A DNA stretch of 64,000 nt from Chroococcus sp. CMT-3BRIN-NPC107 (GTDB taxonomy: Bacteria > Cyanobacteriota > Cyanobacteriia > Cyanobacteriales > Chroococcidiopsidaceae): contig JAHHGY010000002.1 of assembly GCA_019359635.1 (NCBI GenBank), positions 1 to 64,000 on the forward strand, given 5' to 3'. Both the position numbers and the translations under genes were made by a program. A model generated the notes under the pieces. The model worked only from the letters and a program-made list of their open reading frames with translations, was not told where the DNA came from and did not search any database. Below are positions 24,250 through 35,651 of the stretch, in pieces (positions within the stretch are counted from its first letter, which is position 1; every line of letters begins with the position of its first letter).

Positions 24250-26325
24250 TTAAGCGTTTCCTTTGCTCTTAGCAATAATTGCTTCGGCAACGTTGCGAGG
24301 TACTTCTTCGTAATGGCTAAATTCCATTGAGAAAATACCCCGACCTTGGGTTTTCGAGCGGATATCGGTAGCATAACCAAACATATCTACTAAAGGAACT
24401 TTAGCAGTTACCTTAGCTAGATTCTGTTCCGATCCCATGCCTTCAATTTGACCGCGACGGGAGTTGAGGTCACCCATTACATCCCCTAGGAAGTTTTCTG
24501 GGGCTTCGACTTCAACTTTCATCATTGGTTCTAGCAATATGGGAGAGGCTTTCATTACCGCTTCCTTAATTGCCATCGATCCGGCGATTTTGAATGCCAT
24601 TTCTGAGGAGTCTACATCGTGGTAAGAACCATCTACTAAAGTGGCTCTAATATCCACAACGGGATAACCCGCAAGTATACCCGATTCGCAAGTTTCCTTC
24701 ATTCCTTGTTCCGCCGGTCCAATGTACTCTTTGGGTACAACACCACCAACGATCTTGGATACAAATTCAAAGCCTGTTCCGGGTTCGCCTGGGGTAACTT
24801 CAATTACGACGTGACCGTACTGACCTTTACCACCACTTTGACGAATAAACTTACCCTCAGCCTTTACAGGTTTGCGGATAGTTTCTCGATAAGCTACTTG
24901 AGGCGCACCAACGTTTGCTTCTACCTTAAATTCTCGTAGCATCCGATCTACTAAAATTTCTAGGTGCAATTCCCCCATTCCGGCAATTACAGTTTGGTTG
25001 GTTTCGTGGTCAACGCTGACTCTAAAGGTCGGATCTTCCTCCGAAAGCGATTGCAATGCCTTCGATAGCTTGTCCATGTCCTGCTTGGTTTTCGGCTCTA
25101 CAGCTACCGAAATTACAGGCTCAGGAATAAACAGCGATTCCAAAATTACGGGGTCGCTTTCGGTACAAATTGTGTCACCAGTAAAGGTGTCTTGCAGTCC
25201 GAGAGTTGCGCCCAAGTCACCAGCACGTAGTTCATCTACGTCTATGCGATCGTCGGCTTTCATCAGTACCAGACGCGATACTCGTTCTTTTTTATCCTTA
25301 GTCGCGTTGTAAACGTAGCTACCTTTTTTGAGTACGCCAGAATAAACGCGGATAAATGTCAAGCGACCGTAACGATCGGACATAATTTTGAATGCCAAAG
25401 CTGACAATGGTTCGTTATCGTCAGCGTGGCGCTCGACGGTTTGACCATTTGGTAACAAGCCTTGAATTGGCGGTACTTCTAGCGGTGAAGGTAGATAATC
25501 TACTACCCCATCTAGGAGTAATTGTACGCCCTTGTTTTTAAATGCCGAACCACAAAGGACGGGAACAATTGTTCCGGCAATTGTGCCTTTACGCAACGCT
25601 ACGCGAATTTCGGCTTCAGTTAAGTCAACGCCTTCAAAGTATTTTTCAATTAATACTTCATCGGTTTCTGCTGCTGCTTCAACTAACTTGGCGCGATACT
25701 CTTGAGCTAGATCCTGCATTTCTTCAGGGATCTCAGTTTCCTCAATATCCGTACCTTGGTCGTTGTTGTAGATGTAGGATTTCATCTTCACCAAGTCAAC
25801 AATGCCGCGCAAGTCGCTTTCTGTACCAATGGGCAACTGAATTGCTACAGCATTCGCTCGCAGGCGATCGCGGATTTGTTCGTAAACTTTATAAAAGTTT
25901 GCGCCCATCCGATCCATCTTGTTGATAAAAGCAATCCTCGGTACTTTGTAACGGTCTGCTTGTCTCCAGACAGTTTCTGACTGAGGCTGCACGCCGCCCA
26001 CCGAACAAAATACGGCGATTACCCCATCCAGCACGCGCATAGAACGCTCTACTTCAATGGTGAAGTCTACGTGACCGGGGGTGTCGATAATATTGACTGC
26101 GTAGTCTTTCCAACTGGTGGAAATAGCCGCCGCAGTAATTGTAATTCCTCTTTCCCGCTCTTGCTCCATCCAGTCGGTGGTTGCTGTTCCTTCGTGTACC
26201 TCACCAATTTTGTGAACGATACCTGAATAGAACAAAATGCGTTCGGTTGTTGTTGTCTTACCCGCATCAATATGAGCCGCAATCCCGATATTGCGTACTT
26301 TTTCCAGTGGGACTGTACGTGCCAC
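24250..26325 (-). CDS. fusA: Elongation factor G
   Basis: EF-G is the GTPase that drives ribosomal translocation. The 691-residue protein has G1 AHIDAGKTT at ~17-25, the effector region [13 protein letters not shown]3 DTPGHVDF, G4 NKMDR, domain II ([24 protein letters not shown] region), domains III-V with GMGELHLEI, and a C-terminal [12 protein letters not shown]. Length is normal. It lies between rpsG (84 bp upstream) and tuf in the usual str order. GGAGG-type Shine-Dalgarno is visible on the minus strand just before the ATG (plus strand gctgcctcctt at 26331-26341). Some cyanobacteria have a second fusA, but this operon copy is the housekeeping one. Confidence 0.99.
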   Translation of the reverse strand: MARTVPLEKVRNIGIAAHIDAGKTTTTERILFYSGIVHKIGEVHEGTATTDWMEQERERGITITAAAISTSWKDYAVNIIDTPGHVDFTIEVERSMRVLDGVIAVFCSVGGVQPQSETVWRQADRYKVPRIAFINKMDRMGANFYKVYEQIRDRLRANAVAIQLPIGTESDLRGIVDLVKMKSYIYNNDQGTDIEETEIPEEMQDLAQEYRAKLVEAAAETDEVLIEKYFEGVDLTEAEIRVALRKGTIAGTIVPVLCGSAFKNKGVQLLLDGVVDYLPSPLEVPPIQGLLPNGQTVERHADDNEPLSALAFKIMSDRYGRLTFIRVYSGVLKKGSYVYNATKDKKERVSRLVLMKADDRIDVDELRAGDLGATLGLQDTFTGDTICTESDPVILESLFIPEPVISVAVEPKTKQDMDKLSKALQSLSEEDPTFRVSVDHETNQTVIAGMGELHLEILVDRMLREFKVEANVGAPQVAYRETIRKPVKAEGKFIRQSGGKGQYGHVVIEVTPGEPGTGFEFVSKIVGGVVPKEYIGPAEQGMKETCESGILAGYPVVDIRATLVDGSYHDVDSSEMAFKIAGSMAIKEAVMKASPILLEPMMKVEVEAPENFLGDVMGDLNSRRGQIEGMGSEQNLAKVTAKVPLVDMFGYATDIRSKTQGRGIFSMEFSHYEEVPRNVAEAIIAKSKGNA

Positions 26326-26409
26326 AGTTAGCTGCCTCCTTAAATTTTTAGCCGCACTTATCTATATGCTACTGTCTTGTTAAGATTCTATACTTTTACG
26401 GAAAACCGT

Positions 26410-26880
26410 CTAGTAGCGGTAATGAGCAAATGCTTTATTTGCATCTGCCATCCGGTGGGTTTCTTCTCTTTTACGAATGGCGTTCCCGGTTTCGTTTGCC
26501 GCATCCATTAGTTCGTTAGCGAGGCGGCTTGCCATTGTCCGCCCTGGACGCTGCCTTGAAAATTGGATTAACCAGCGCATAGCTAGAGTTATTCCTCTTT
26601 CTGTGCGAACTTCCATTGGGACTTGGTAGGTTGCGCCACCAACGCGACGGGCTTTAACTTCTACTAAAGGTGTGGCATTGCGCACGGCTCTTTCAAAGGT
26701 TTCTAAGGGGTCGCTTCCGGTACGTTCTTCGATAGTTTTCATTGCATCGTAGATGATTCCGGCGGCGATGGATTTTTTGCCGCTCCGCATTACGCGCCGC
26801 ATCATCATACTGATAAGACGGCTGTTATACACAGAGTCGGGGGGAACTGGACGTTTTTGGACAACGGTACGACGAGACAT
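26410..26880 (-). CDS. rpsG: 30S ribosomal protein S7
   Basis: S7 nucleates assembly of the 30S head and contacts the E-site tRNA. The 156-residue protein begins [20 protein letters not shown] and contains [14 protein letters not shown], then [23 protein letters not shown] and [32 protein letters not shown], all standard. The 223-bp gap from rpsL is long for this operon and contains a strong hairpin. In E. coli S7 represses its own operon by binding the rpsL-rpsG gap, so the structure here is a candidate for something similar (inference). Confidence 0.98.
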   Translation of the reverse strand: MSRRTVVQKRPVPPDSVYNSRLISMMMRRVMRSGKKSIAAGIIYDAMKTIEERTGSDPLETFERAVRNATPLVEVKARRVGGATYQVPMEVRTERGITLAMRWLIQFSRQRPGRTMASRLANELMDAANETGNAIRKREETHRMADANKAFAHYRY

Positions 26881-27046
26881 AACTTAGCCTGTAAAGGTTT
26901 TTCTATGGACTGATTAGATTTTGAGAAGTCGCATTTTTCCTCGATTTACGGACGCGCATATACCGCAATCAAAGTTTAGAGCGCTGTATTGATACTTATA
27001 AAGCTTTATACTAATTGCCCTCAATGTGTTGAAGTACAACTTTTTT

Positions 27047-27092
27047 ACTTGCGATAGTAAGGCTGAAATTGATTTTACGCCTTACGGCAAGT
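27047..27092 (-). promoter_or_regulatory. Two-part hairpin between rpsL and rpsG
   Basis: ACTTGC (27047-27052) pairs with GCAAGT (27087-27092), and inside it GTAAGGC (27057-27063) pairs with GCCTTAC (27079-27085), leaving a GATA/G internal loop and a 15-nt apical loop. It starts 12 bp after the rpsL stop. On the minus strand it is followed by A, not T, so it is not an intrinsic terminator. It could be a ribosomal-protein binding site or an RNA-processing element. Confidence 0.5.
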
Positions 27093-27103
27093 AACTTCAA
27101 AGT

Positions 27104-27484
27104 TTAAGCAGCAGGTTTTGGACGCTTTGTCCCATACTTAGAGCGACCTTGACGACGGTCTTTAACTCCGGCGGTGTCTAAAGTTCCGCGAATAATGTGG
27201 TATCTTACCCCTGGTAAGTCTTTGACCCGACCACCGCGAATCATCACGACCGAGTGTTCTTGCAAGTTGTGACCAATACCGGGAATGTAAGCTGTAACTT
27301 CGAAGCCTGAAGTTAAGCGGACTCTAGCTACTTTCCGCAGCGCTGAATTAGGCTTTTTAGGTGTGGTGGTGTAGACTCTGGTGCAAACGCCCCGACGCTG
27401 GGGACATTGCTTCAAAGCTGGCGACTTGGTTTTCTTTACGGCTACTTGGCGTTCAGTGCGAATTAATTGCTGTATAGTTGGCAT
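27104..27484 (-). CDS. rpsL: 30S ribosomal protein S12
   Basis: S12 lies at the decoding centre. The 126-residue protein starts [13 protein letters not shown] and contains the hallmark [19 protein letters not shown] (Lys of PKKPNS being the streptomycin-resistance site) and the second loop [19 protein letters not shown]; both look wild type, predicting streptomycin sensitivity at this protein. The C-terminal [14 protein letters not shown] is normal. It is the first gene of the str cluster. The 100-bp gap to the IscA-type gene upstream is where the operon promoter would lie, unless transcription reads through from that gene. Confidence 0.98.
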   Translation of the reverse strand: MPTIQQLIRTERQVAVKKTKSPALKQCPQRRGVCTRVYTTTPKKPNSALRKVARVRLTSGFEVTAYIPGIGHNLQEHSVVMIRGGRVKDLPGVRYHIIRGTLDTAGVKDRRQGRSKYGTKRPKPAA

Positions 27485-27584
27485 GAGTTACAGCACGATT
27501 GAGGTTTTGCTGTTCTAAGTTTTTACAAATTCTGATTATATCTATTTTGCTAGGTGCATGTCAATTAAGCAGCAAAATTTTTCT

Positions 27585-27908
27585 TTAAGCAGTAGTGAAA
27601 GAATTACCGCAACCGCAAAAAGTTAGCGCGTTGGGGTTATGAAACCGAAAAGCGCCGCCCATTAAATCTTCCGAGTAATCTAGAGTTAAGCCATTTAGAT
27701 GCTTAACGCTTTCAGAATCTACAACTATACTGATGCCATTAGATTCGTAAAGGCGATCGCTTGGAGTTGGCTTATCAAAGTTTAACTGATAAATCCAACC
27801 AGAACAGCCGCCAGGTTGCACTTGCAGGCGAAATAATGCTTCTGGGTTAGCAACTTTTGATTTAAGGCGGCTAATTTCTTTAATGGCGGTGGGACTAATG
27901 GTAATCAT
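27585..27908 (-). CDS. IscA/HesB-type iron-sulfur assembly protein
   Basis: An A-type carrier that passes Fe-S clusters to target proteins. The 107-residue protein starts at the ATG 27906-27908 (MITISPTAIKEISRLK); an upstream in-frame ATG would add six unlikely residues. The three conserved cysteines are present, one in QPGGCSGWIY and two in the C-terminal CGCG motif (LTFCGCGNSF). Length matches IscA/SufA. It is upstream of rpsL on the same strand with a 100-bp gap. Cyanobacteria have several paralogues, and I cannot tell IscA from SufA here. Confidence 0.92.
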   Translation of the reverse strand: MITISPTAIKEISRLKSKVANPEALFRLQVQPGGCSGWIYQLNFDKPTPSDRLYESNGISIVVDSESVKHLNGLTLDYSEDLMGGAFRFHNPNALTFCGCGNSFTTA

Positions 27909-27921
27909 AAGACTAATAATA

Positions 27922-27959
27922 AACAAAACCCCGCGTAGACGTATTTAACGGCAACGGGG
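27922..27959 (-). terminator. Probable terminator after the cupin gene
   Basis: On the minus strand CCCCG (complement of 27955-27959) pairs with CGGGG (complement of 27929-27933) and is followed by TTTTGTTT (27928-27921). The stem is short (5 bp) with a 21-nt loop. It lies between the cupin gene stop (27992) and the start of the IscA-type gene. Confidence 0.5.
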
Positions 27960-27991
27960 GATGATTAAGTATATTAGCCAAATTTTAGTGA

Positions 27992-28411
27992 TTATTTACC
28001 GCGAGCGTAGTCATCTTGAAAACGGATAATATCGTCTTCGCCTAAGTATTCGCCGTTTTGAACCTCAATTAGAACCAAAGGAATTACGCCAGGATTTTCT
28101 AAGCGATGGTTTGTACACTGGGGAACGTAGGTCGATTGATTGTTACTGAGCATAACTTCTTCATCGCCACAAGTAACTCTAGCAGTTCCAGAAACTACAA
28201 TCCAGTGTTCGCTGCGGTGGTGGTGCATTTGCAGGCTCAAACGATGACCTGGTTTAACCTCAATGCGCTTAATTTTATAGCCTCGTCCTTCTTCTAAAAC
28301 TGTAAAAGATCCCCAAGGACGTAATTCTGTTGCAGCAACTCCTTTATGAGCTACACCTGAAGGCAGGTTTAACGCTGGTTCTGCGGCAACTTCTTTAACT
28401 TGTTGAACCAT
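27992..28411 (-). CDS. Cupin protein, mannose-6-phosphate isomerase type II C-terminal-like
   Basis: A 139-residue single-cupin protein resembling the C-terminal isomerase domain of bifunctional mannose-1-phosphate guanylyltransferases: ELRPWGSFTVLEEGRGYKIK, then the metal-binding cupin motif GHRLSLQMHHHRSEHWIVVSG (split here as GHRLSLQ and MHHHRSEHW), PQCTNHRLENPG (second His), and LIEVQNGEYLGEDDIIRFQDDYAR. The guanylyltransferase half is missing and no mannose-metabolism gene is adjacent. It may isomerise mannose-6-P and fructose-6-P, or be a stand-alone regulatory cupin. Small cupins of this kind are common in cyanobacteria. Confidence 0.88.
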   Translation of the reverse strand: MVQQVKEVAAEPALNLPSGVAHKGVAATELRPWGSFTVLEEGRGYKIKRIEVKPGHRLSLQMHHHRSEHWIVVSGTARVTCGDEEVMLSNNQSTYVPQCTNHRLENPGVIPLVLIEVQNGEYLGEDDIIRFQDDYARGK

Positions 28412-28585
28412 TTTTTCTCCTCGAATTGCTGAAGGCTTTAGTGTAAGGTCAAAAACTTAAAAGTACGCATCACGCACTTATCCTTGCCAAACATAACAAA
28501 ATATATTCGATTGAAGAAAGGGTGTTGTGTAAAACATTAAGTATTCTACATCAACTCTTCATAATTGAACGTTAACTTTATTAAC

Positions 28586-30421
28586 TCAAGGCGCTTGCAG
28601 AAAAATTCCTAACCCATTGTGGACGCGGGCGGCAGTACGCGGCGAACGATTGATTAATTGTCCTCCCAAGTAAAGGCTGGTAGAACTTCCTCCATCAAAA
28701 TTGAGCGCTTCGGTACAATCTAGTTGCTGTAATACTTGCGCGGCTTCTGCCAAGGTTGAACCAGCACCGCCAACGCGATTGTGGACGGCGGCGATTAAAA
28801 TATTTCCTGATGCTGTACTGCATATAACGCTACGAATTGCCTTTTCTCGAATAAAAGCATCGCTAAATCCTTCAGCTTTGGCATCTAGAACAACTTGCCG
28901 ATTTTGAATTAATACAGGTCCCGCCGCCAAAATGTGAGGATAACTAGCAAAATCTGCGGGGGTAGTGGCGCTTTGCAGGCGGAGAATTGAACCTACAGTG
29001 ATTTTAATATTACTACCGCGACTTGTTAGCAAGTAGCCATTAGTCGGAATTGGGAAAGTTGCTTTACCTGCTGTACCACCGGGGAGTTGCGCTGTAACGG
29101 CGTTGTTTTGGACGATAAAAATAGCTTCATTATCGGTGAGAGGGCTGTAGTTAGCGCCCCAAGCAGAAGAATAACGAGCAACACCTGTTTGGACGTAACC
29201 GCTATTGAAAGTTGTTATTGGTAAACGCTGTCCAGTATTTGTAATTACAGACTCTTGGATACTAAGACGACCAATTTTTATTTTGCCTTGTTTATTCCAA
29301 GCGATCGCCCCACGATTGAGAATTGGGCTAGATATCCAATTACCATCGCGGCGAATTGCACCTAAAGGCAATTGATTTTTGCGGTTGAAAAAGCCACTAT
29401 TAATTGCTGCAACAGCATTGTAGCGCTCGGCGGTTTTAATTAAAGGCGCAGTACCGACAAGAGTTGTTGCTTCGCTCCAAAATGGCAGCATTTTGAGCTT
29501 TTTAGCGGGGTTAAGTTCTAACCACGTCACCGAAAAACGATCCTCATTCAAGCTTACATACTGCTGTCGCCAGCGCAAACCGTCCGCCCATAAGATATTT
29601 CGCTCTACCATGCTATCGGGACGAATATCAATTACTAACCGATGGGGATTAGTTAAAGTTGTAACACGGGGAGCTATCCCAACGGGGAGACGCAGGCGAA
29701 TATTGGTAAGATTTGGTGTAATTTCTATTTGAGACTGAGGAGAATTAAAAGTATTCGCGATCGCCGGGTTAGCGTTACCATCAATAGTTATCAGCCATTC
29801 TTGTTTAGCTATTTGTGCCTTAACAATCCCTACTAATTCGTTTACTACCGTTTTTTGCTTGGGTGCTGGGGCTTGCTGATTAACTTGCCAAGAAGTAGGA
29901 CGATCGAATTCTACAACAATGCGATCGCCAAAGGTTTGTTTTCCTTGCCTAATATCCCGCACTTGAGCGGTGGGAGAATTAATTACTAAAACATTACCAG
30001 TAACAGCAAATTGCCAACCTGGGGGAGCAAAATTAGTTATATCTAAGTAACGATAGCCACCATTAAACTTAGTTGCTAGAACAATAGGGTTAGTTTTTGG
30101 GTCGTTAAACCATTGAATCGGTTGTAAGCTCGGATTGTTAGTATTGAGCAAATCTACCCCAAGAATTTGAGCAAATCCCGTGTCGCTAATGCCTATATGG
30201 GTTTTCCCGCCTTGCTCCCATTGACTCCAAGCGATAGATAAAGGGCGATTGTTGAGGAGAATTTCTTTGTGACTACGCACCAAAGTAGCCGGATTTTGGG
30301 TGAGAATTGGGTTAGATTGCGATCGCGCCGGAAAACTAAGTAGTAGCCCTAAAACAGTTGATAGCACGAGTAAGAGGAGTGAGGTGCTGCTATTTGACTT
30401 AAAAATTGAACCTTTTACCAT
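28586..30421 (-). CDS. Exported phosphodiester glycosidase (NAGPA/DUF2233) family protein
   Basis: A 611-residue protein with a signal peptide (SSTSLLLLVLSTVLGLLLSF, cleavage near ARSQS). Residues ~60-290 resemble an AMIN/copper-amine-oxidase N-like region (PLSIAWSQWEQGG, then RLVIDIRPDS). Residues ~320-610 form the NAGPA-type phosphodiester glycosidase domain: AVAAINSGFFNRKNQLPLGA, then NRGAIAWNKQGK, ILAAGPVLIQNR, and LNFDGGSSTSLYLGG, with the family Asn/Asp residues present. Such domains cleave phosphodiester-linked sugars; location is probably periplasmic. The real substrate is unknown. It is monocistronic, divergent from glutamate synthase. Confidence 0.87.
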   Translation of the reverse strand: MVKGSIFKSNSSTSLLLLVLSTVLGLLLSFPARSQSNPILTQNPATLVRSHKEILLNNRPLSIAWSQWEQGGKTHIGISDTGFAQILGVDLLNTNNPSLQPIQWFNDPKTNPIVLATKFNGGYRYLDITNFAPPGWQFAVTGNVLVINSPTAQVRDIRQGKQTFGDRIVVEFDRPTSWQVNQQAPAPKQKTVVNELVGIVKAQIAKQEWLITIDGNANPAIANTFNSPQSQIEITPNLTNIRLRLPVGIAPRVTTLTNPHRLVIDIRPDSMVERNILWADGLRWRQQYVSLNEDRFSVTWLELNPAKKLKMLPFWSEATTLVGTAPLIKTAERYNAVAAINSGFFNRKNQLPLGAIRRDGNWISSPILNRGAIAWNKQGKIKIGRLSIQESVITNTGQRLPITTFNSGYVQTGVARYSSAWGANYSPLTDNEAIFIVQNNAVTAQLPGGTAGKATFPIPTNGYLLTSRGSNIKITVGSILRLQSATTPADFASYPHILAAGPVLIQNRQVVLDAKAEGFSDAFIREKAIRSVICSTASGNILIAAVHNRVGGAGSTLAEAAQVLQQLDCTEALNFDGGSSTSLYLGGQLINRSPRTAARVHNGLGIFLQAP

Positions 30422-30912
30422 GAATTAGACGGGTTGAGGGAATTTGGCTGTAAATATCAAAAATTAATGACTTATGTTTAAAGCGTTAACGTCATAATAT
30501 AGATTAGATTAATGCTTTAATTGGCACTCATCGACGTTTTTAACTCTTGCTCAGTAATTAAGAGATTAGATAGGGTTGACTAAAAGGAATGTTTATGCCA
30601 AAGCGGTAGGTCAACCAAACTAGAGTCTTATTCCCAGATTATGGGTCTGATGGCTCAAGTTCTCATCGGATTACTGGGGCTGAGAAATTGTAAACTAGAG
30701 GTGTTGGTGTGGCAAATACTGGTAGAGAGAGCGAATTTTTTTGATTGCCTTGCAGACAATGTATTAACTCCAAAATAAATGAGCGTTACTAAAAATCCTG
30801 TCTTTAAGTAAACGCTAGTCATATTGCTATCATTTTTTAGCAGACTTAAAAAGCAACACCTACAATAACTTTCACCTATCCTTAAATTAAATAAATAAGC
30901 TAGGACTAGCCT
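30422..30912. other. 491-bp divergent intergenic region upstream of glutamate synthase
   Basis: This gap must carry the glutamate synthase promoter on the plus strand and the glycosidase promoter on the minus strand. I looked for an NtcA site (GTA-N8-TAC) and found no good match. A 45-codon open frame at 30641-30778 has no recognisable product and is not called. Confidence 0.5.
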
Positions 30913-33900
30913 ATGGAACGCCAGCAAAATTTAGTTGCAAATAATCAAAACTTAAATAATACAGAGTCGTTGACCTATATGGAACCCCGATGGTTGGTTG
31001 AAGAAAGAGATGCTTGTGGTGTTGGTTTAGTTGCTAATTGTGAAAATAAGGCTAATCACGAGATTATAGAGAAAGCCTTAAATGCCCTGACTTGTTTGGA
31101 ACATCGGGGAGGCTGTAGCGCCGATAAAGATTCTGGTGATGGTGCAGGACTTATGACCGCAATTCCTTGGGAATTGTTGCAACAATGGTTTAGCCTGCAA
31201 AATATCTCTATGCCAGCGAAAGATAACTTGGCTGTAGGGATGATGTTTTTACCTCAAAATTTGGAAATAGCTAACCAAGTAAAGCAAGTAACTAAAAAGA
31301 TTTTACTAGAAGAAGATATAAAATTACTGGGCTGGCGAGTAGTACCAGTACAGCCGCAAACTTTGGGGATTCAAGCTAAGGAAAATCAGCCCCAAATTGA
31401 GCAATTAATTGTAGAATCTAAGTCTGTCGGCGATGAACTTGAGCGTCAGTTGTATATCAGTCGCCGCCGAATTGGTAAAGCTATAGCAAAGATTGAGCAA
31501 ATAGAGCCAGATAGTTGTTATTTCTGCTCGTTTTCTAGCCGTACTATTGTATATAAAGGTATGGTGCGATCGGCAGTATTAGGTGATTTTTACCCAGATT
31601 TAAAAAATCCTATCTATCAAAGTGCTTTTGCTATCTATCATCGGCGTTTTAGTACAAATACAATGCCCAAGTGGCCTTTAGCGCAGCCAATGCGACTGTT
31701 GGGACACAATGGCGAAATTAACACCCTGTTGGGTAACATCAACTGGATGATGGCAAAAGAAGCAGATTTAAACCATCCAGTCTGGGAAAACCGTTTAGAA
31801 GAATTAAAACCCACCGTTCATATTCATAACAGCGACTCGGCGACCTTAGATAATGTACTGGAATTGCTGGTAAGGTCTGAGCGCAACCCACTGGAAGCTT
31901 TGATGATTATGGTTCCAGAAGCTTATAAAAATCAGCCGGATTTAGATAAATATCCAGAAATCACAGACTTTTACGAATACTATAGCGGCATTCAAGAACC
32001 TTGGGACGGTCCGGCGCTGTTGGTATTTAGCGATGGCAAAAAAGTAGGCGCAAGCTTAGACCGTAATGGTTTAAGACCTGCACGTTACACAATAACCAAA
32101 GATGGCTACATTGTGGTAGCTTCCGAAGCAGGGGTTGTAGATTTTCCCGAAGCTGATATTGTCGAAAAAGGACGATTAGGACCAGGACAAACGATCGCAA
32201 TAGACTTAGAAAATCATGAAATTTTAAAAAATTGGGAAATTAAACAGCGTGTTGCGGCGCAGCATCCCTACGGTGAATGGCTGAAGCAACACCGGGTAGA
32301 ACTTGCTCCCAAACCCACCATAAAAGCTGAAAATGGTTCGCCTAGCCTGCAACCGCTCGATACAACCCCCTTACCAGAACCTAGCACCGCCAATAGACAA
32401 ACTTTATTACGCCATCAAATCGCTTTTGGATACACCACTGAAGATGTAGAAATGGTAATTCAACCGATGGCAAGTGATGGTAAAGAGCCAACTTTTTGCA
32501 TGGGTGACGATATACCTTTAGCGGTGCTGTCAGAAAAGCCACATTTACTATACGACTACTTCAAACAGCGTTTTGCTCAAGTAACTAATCCAGCCATTGA
32601 CCCCTTGCGCGAAAGCTTAGTAATGTCGCTGAATATAGAACTAGGAGCGAGAGGGAATTTATTAGAACCCAAGCCGGAATATGCTAAAAGGCTAAAGTTA
32701 GAAACTCCCGTACTGCTAGAGAGCGAATTAGAGCAGATAAAAACTTCGGAATTTAAAACAACCGAATTATCAACGTTGTTTGCAATTTCTAATGGGCCAA
32801 ACGGGTTACAGTCGGCGGTAAAATCTTTGTGTCAGCAGGCGGTGGAAGCTGTTAAGGCGGGAGCAAAAATTATCGTACTTAGCGATAGAGCGACCTTAAA
32901 CCTTGAAGATACCTACATTCCACCACTACTTGCCGTTGGCGCTGTACACCATCACCTGATCCGTGAAGGATTGCGGATGAAAGCCTCTTTAGTAGTTAAC
33001 ACGGCGCAATGTTGGAGTACACACCACTTTGCTTGTTTGATTGGTTATGGTGCGAGTGCGGTTTGCCCCTATTTAGCTTTAGATAGCGTCAGAAGCTGGT
33101 GGTCTGACCCCAAAACTCAGCAGTTTATGGAGCGGCAGAAAATACCCGCTATTAGTCTAGATACGGCGTTGGCTAACTACCGCAAAGCTGTAGAAGGTGG
33201 AATACTCAAAATCTTGTCTAAGATGGGAATTTCACTACTGACGAGCTACCAAGGAGCGCAGATTTTTGAGGCGATTGGCATTGGTCAAGACTTGTTGAAA
33301 TTGGGCTTTTATGGCACAACTTCGAGGTTAGGTGGCTTGAGTGTTGGCGAACTTGCTCAAGAAGTTTTATCTTTCCATCAAAAAGCTTTCCCAGAATTAA
33401 CTATTAAAAAGCTGGAAAACCTTGGCTTTGTTCAGTATCGTCAAGGCGGCGAATATCACTCCAATAGTCCCGAATTAACCAAAGCGTTACACAAAGCGGT
33501 CAAAACACAGCAATACGACCATTACGAAACTTACCAAAAACATCTAGAAGGCAAGCCAGTTACGGCATTGCGTGACTTGCTGGATTTAAAGAGCGATCGC
33601 AATTCTATTCCTTTAGAAAAAGTAGAGCCTGTAACAGAAATATTTAAGCGATTCTGTACGGGTGGAATGTCTTTAGGAGCGCTATCAAGGGAAGCTCACG
33701 AGACGTTAGCGATCGCCATGAACCGCATTGGTGGTAAATCTAATTCTGGTGAAGGTGGCGAAGATCCGGTACGTTACAAGGTTTTGGATGATGTAACCCC
33801 AGAAGGTACATCGGAATTATTACCGCACTTAAAAGGCTTAAAAAATGGCGACACCGCCTCAAGTTCGATCAAGCAAGTAGCGGCGGGACGCTTTGGAGTA

Positions 33901-35607
33901 ACGCCAGAGTACCTAATGAATGCTAGGCAAATTGAAATCAAAATTTCCCAAGGTGCAAAGCCAGGGGAAGGCGGACAATTGCCAGGTAAAAAGGTGAGTC
34001 CTTATATTGCGATGTTGCGACGTACTAAGCCTGGTGTAACGCTGATTTCACCCCCACCCCACCACGATATTTATTCTATTGAAGATTTGGCGCAGTTAAT
34101 TTTTGACTTGCATCAAATTAATCCCCAAGCGCAAGTATCGGTGAAATTAGTGGCAGAAATTGGTATTGGGACAGTGGCGGCGGGAGTTGCTAAAGCTAAC
34201 GCTGATATTATCCAAGTTTCCGGTCACGATGGCGGTACGGGCGCGTCGCCCTTAAGTTCGATTAAACACGCTGGTAGTCCTTGGGAATTAGGGTTAACAG
34301 AAGTGCATCGGGTGTTGATGGAAAATAAATTGCGCGATCGGGTAATTTTGCGCGTCGATGGTGGCTTTAAAAGCGGCTGGGACGTGATTATGGGCGCGTT
34401 GATGGGTGGTGAAGAGTTTGGGTTTGGCTCTATCGCTATGATTGCGGAAGGCTGTATTATGGCGCGGATATGCCATACAAACAATTGTCCTGTAGGAGTT
34501 ACAAGTCAACGAGAAGATTTGCGTCTGCGTTTTCCTGGAATGCCGGAACACGTGGTTAATTTCTTCTACTTTGTCGCTGAAGAAGTCCGCAGTTTGTTAG
34601 CTAGACTTGGTTATCGCTCTTTAATGGACGTAATTGGACGCGCGGATTTACTCAAAGTTAAAGACGGCGCAAAACTTACTAAAACTGAAGACTTTAACCT
34701 TGATTGCTTAACGGTTTTACCTGATACAAAAAGCGATCGCACTTGGTTAAATCACGAAACAGTCCACAGCAACGGTGTAGTTTTAGACGACCAAATTTTA
34801 GCTGATAAAGAAGTTCAATCGGCTATTAGCAATGCTAGTAACGTTAGCAAAACTTACAAAATAGTCAATACAGACCGCACTGTTGGTGCGAGAATCGCCG
34901 GAAAAATTGCTTCTCAGTACGGTAATAGCGGCTTTAGCGGACAAATCGAGCTTAACTTTACAGGTAGTGTAGGTCAAAGTTTTGGCGCTTTCAACTTGCC
35001 AAACATGACTTTAAAACTGCAAGGCGAAGCTAACGATTATGTAGGTAAAGGAATGCACGGCGGCGAAATTACTATTGCGCCACCCACCGATGCAACCTAC
35101 GCACCAGAACACAACGTGATTGTAGGAAATACTTGTTTGTATGGTGCGACGGGCGGCTTTTTGTTTGCTAATGGTTTAGCTGGCGAACGTTTTGCCGTCC
35201 GCAACTCCAAAGGTACGGCGGTAATTGAAGGTGCTGGCGATCACTGTTGCGAATATATGACAGGCGGTGTAATTGTCGTACTCGGAAAAGTTGGGCGTAA
35301 TGTCGGCGCTGGAATGACTGGCGGTTTGGCATACTTTTTAGACGAAGGTGGCAATTTTCCTCAATTAGTCAATCCAGAAATTGTCAAGTTGCAACGAGTC
35401 AATGCTGCAACAGTGGGTGAAGGACAATTACAGCAACTTATTCAACTTCATGTAGAACGTACCGGATCGCCAAAAGCCAAGCAAGTACTAGCTAATTGGT
35501 CGGAATATCTGCCGAAGTTTTGGCAAGTAGTACCGCCATCGGAAGCAGATACTCCCGAAGCCGATCCCAAAGCTGTATCAGATAAAGAATTGCTTTCTGT
35601 GCAGTAA
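30913..35607 (+). CDS. Glutamate synthase large subunit, probably ferredoxin-dependent
   Basis: Makes two glutamates from glutamine and 2-oxoglutarate, the main ammonium-assimilation step with glutamine synthetase. The 1564-residue protein has a 34-residue propeptide before the N-terminal nucleophile C35 (ERDACGVG), a class II amidotransferase domain (to ~430), a central domain, an FMN-binding TIM barrel (~870-1250, [20 protein letters not shown], then [13 protein letters not shown] and [10 protein letters not shown]), a 3Fe-4S cysteine cluster ([16 protein letters not shown]) and a C-terminal GXGXG beta-helix. No gltD is adjacent, which favours the ferredoxin-dependent type (glsF), but gltD can be unlinked in cyanobacteria, so the acceptor is not proven. 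Confidence 0.95.
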   Translation: MERQQNLVANNQNLNNTESLTYMEPRWLVEERDACGVGLVANCENKANHEIIEKALNALTCLEHRGGCSADKDSGDGAGLMTAIPWELLQQWFSLQNISMPAKDNLAVGMMFLPQNLEIANQVKQVTKKILLEEDIKLLGWRVVPVQPQTLGIQAKENQPQIEQLIVESKSVGDELERQLYISRRRIGKAIAKIEQIEPDSCYFCSFSSRTIVYKGMVRSAVLGDFYPDLKNPIYQSAFAIYHRRFSTNTMPKWPLAQPMRLLGHNGEINTLLGNINWMMAKEADLNHPVWENRLEELKPTVHIHNSDSATLDNVLELLVRSERNPLEALMIMVPEAYKNQPDLDKYPEITDFYEYYSGIQEPWDGPALLVFSDGKKVGASLDRNGLRPARYTITKDGYIVVASEAGVVDFPEADIVEKGRLGPGQTIAIDLENHEILKNWEIKQRVAAQHPYGEWLKQHRVELAPKPTIKAENGSPSLQPLDTTPLPEPSTANRQTLLRHQIAFGYTTEDVEMVIQPMASDGKEPTFCMGDDIPLAVLSEKPHLLYDYFKQRFAQVTNPAIDPLRESLVMSLNIELGARGNLLEPKPEYAKRLKLETPVLLESELEQIKTSEFKTTELSTLFAISNGPNGLQSAVKSLCQQAVEAVKAGAKIIVLSDRATLNLEDTYIPPLLAVGAVHHHLIREGLRMKASLVVNTAQCWSTHHFACLIGYGASAVCPYLALDSVRSWWSDPKTQQFMERQKIPAISLDTALANYRKAVEGGILKILSKMGISLLTSYQGAQIFEAIGIGQDLLKLGFYGTTSRLGGLSVGELAQEVLSFHQKAFPELTIKKLENLGFVQYRQGGEYHSNSPELTKALHKAVKTQQYDHYETYQKHLEGKPVTALRDLLDLKSDRNSIPLEKVEPVTEIFKRFCTGGMSLGALSREAHETLAIAMNRIGGKSNSGEGGEDPVRYKVLDDVTPEGTSELLPHLKGLKNGDTASSSIKQVAAGRFGVTPEYLMNARQIEIKISQGAKPGEGGQLPGKKVSPYIAMLRRTKPGVTLISPPPHHDIYSIEDLAQLIFDLHQINPQAQVSVKLVAEIGIGTVAAGVAKANADIIQVSGHDGGTGASPLSSIKHAGSPWELGLTEVHRVLMENKLRDRVILRVDGGFKSGWDVIMGALMGGEEFGFGSIAMIAEGCIMARICHTNNCPVGVTSQREDLRLRFPGMPEHVVNFFYFVAEEVRSLLARLGYRSLMDVIGRADLLKVKDGAKLTKTEDFNLDCLTVLPDTKSDRTWLNHETVHSNGVVLDDQILADKEVQSAISNASNVSKTYKIVNTDRTVGARIAGKIASQYGNSGFSGQIELNFTGSVGQSFGAFNLPNMTLKLQGEANDYVGKGMHGGEITIAPPTDATYAPEHNVIVGNTCLYGATGGFLFANGLAGERFAVRNSKGTAVIEGAGDHCCEYMTGGVIVVLGKVGRNVGAGMTGGLAYFLDEGGNFPQLVNPEIVKLQRVNAATVGEGQLQQLIQLHVERTGSPKAKQVLANWSEYLPKFWQVVPPSEADTPEADPKAVSDKELLSVQ

Positions 35608-35614
35608 ATTCTGC

Positions 35615-35651
35615 GCGATCGCTTTACTTTATTTTTAGGTAAAGCGATCGC
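35615..35651 (+). terminator. Hairpin after glutamate synthase built on two HIP1 sites
   Basis: GCGATCGCTTTAC (35615-35627) and GTAAAGCGATCGC (35639-35651) form a perfect 13-bp stem around an 11-nt T-rich loop, 8 bp after the stop. Each arm starts with a HIP1 octamer. No strong T-run follows, so it may protect the 3' end rather than terminate. Confidence 0.55.

Noticed and set aside
30641-30778. 45-codon frame (MGLMAQVLIGLLGLRN...) before glutamate synthase
   Set aside because: No Shine-Dalgarno or family match; could be chance in an AT-rich gap.
30422-30912. NtcA binding site for glutamate synthase
   Set aside because: No GTA-N8-TAC match found by eye.
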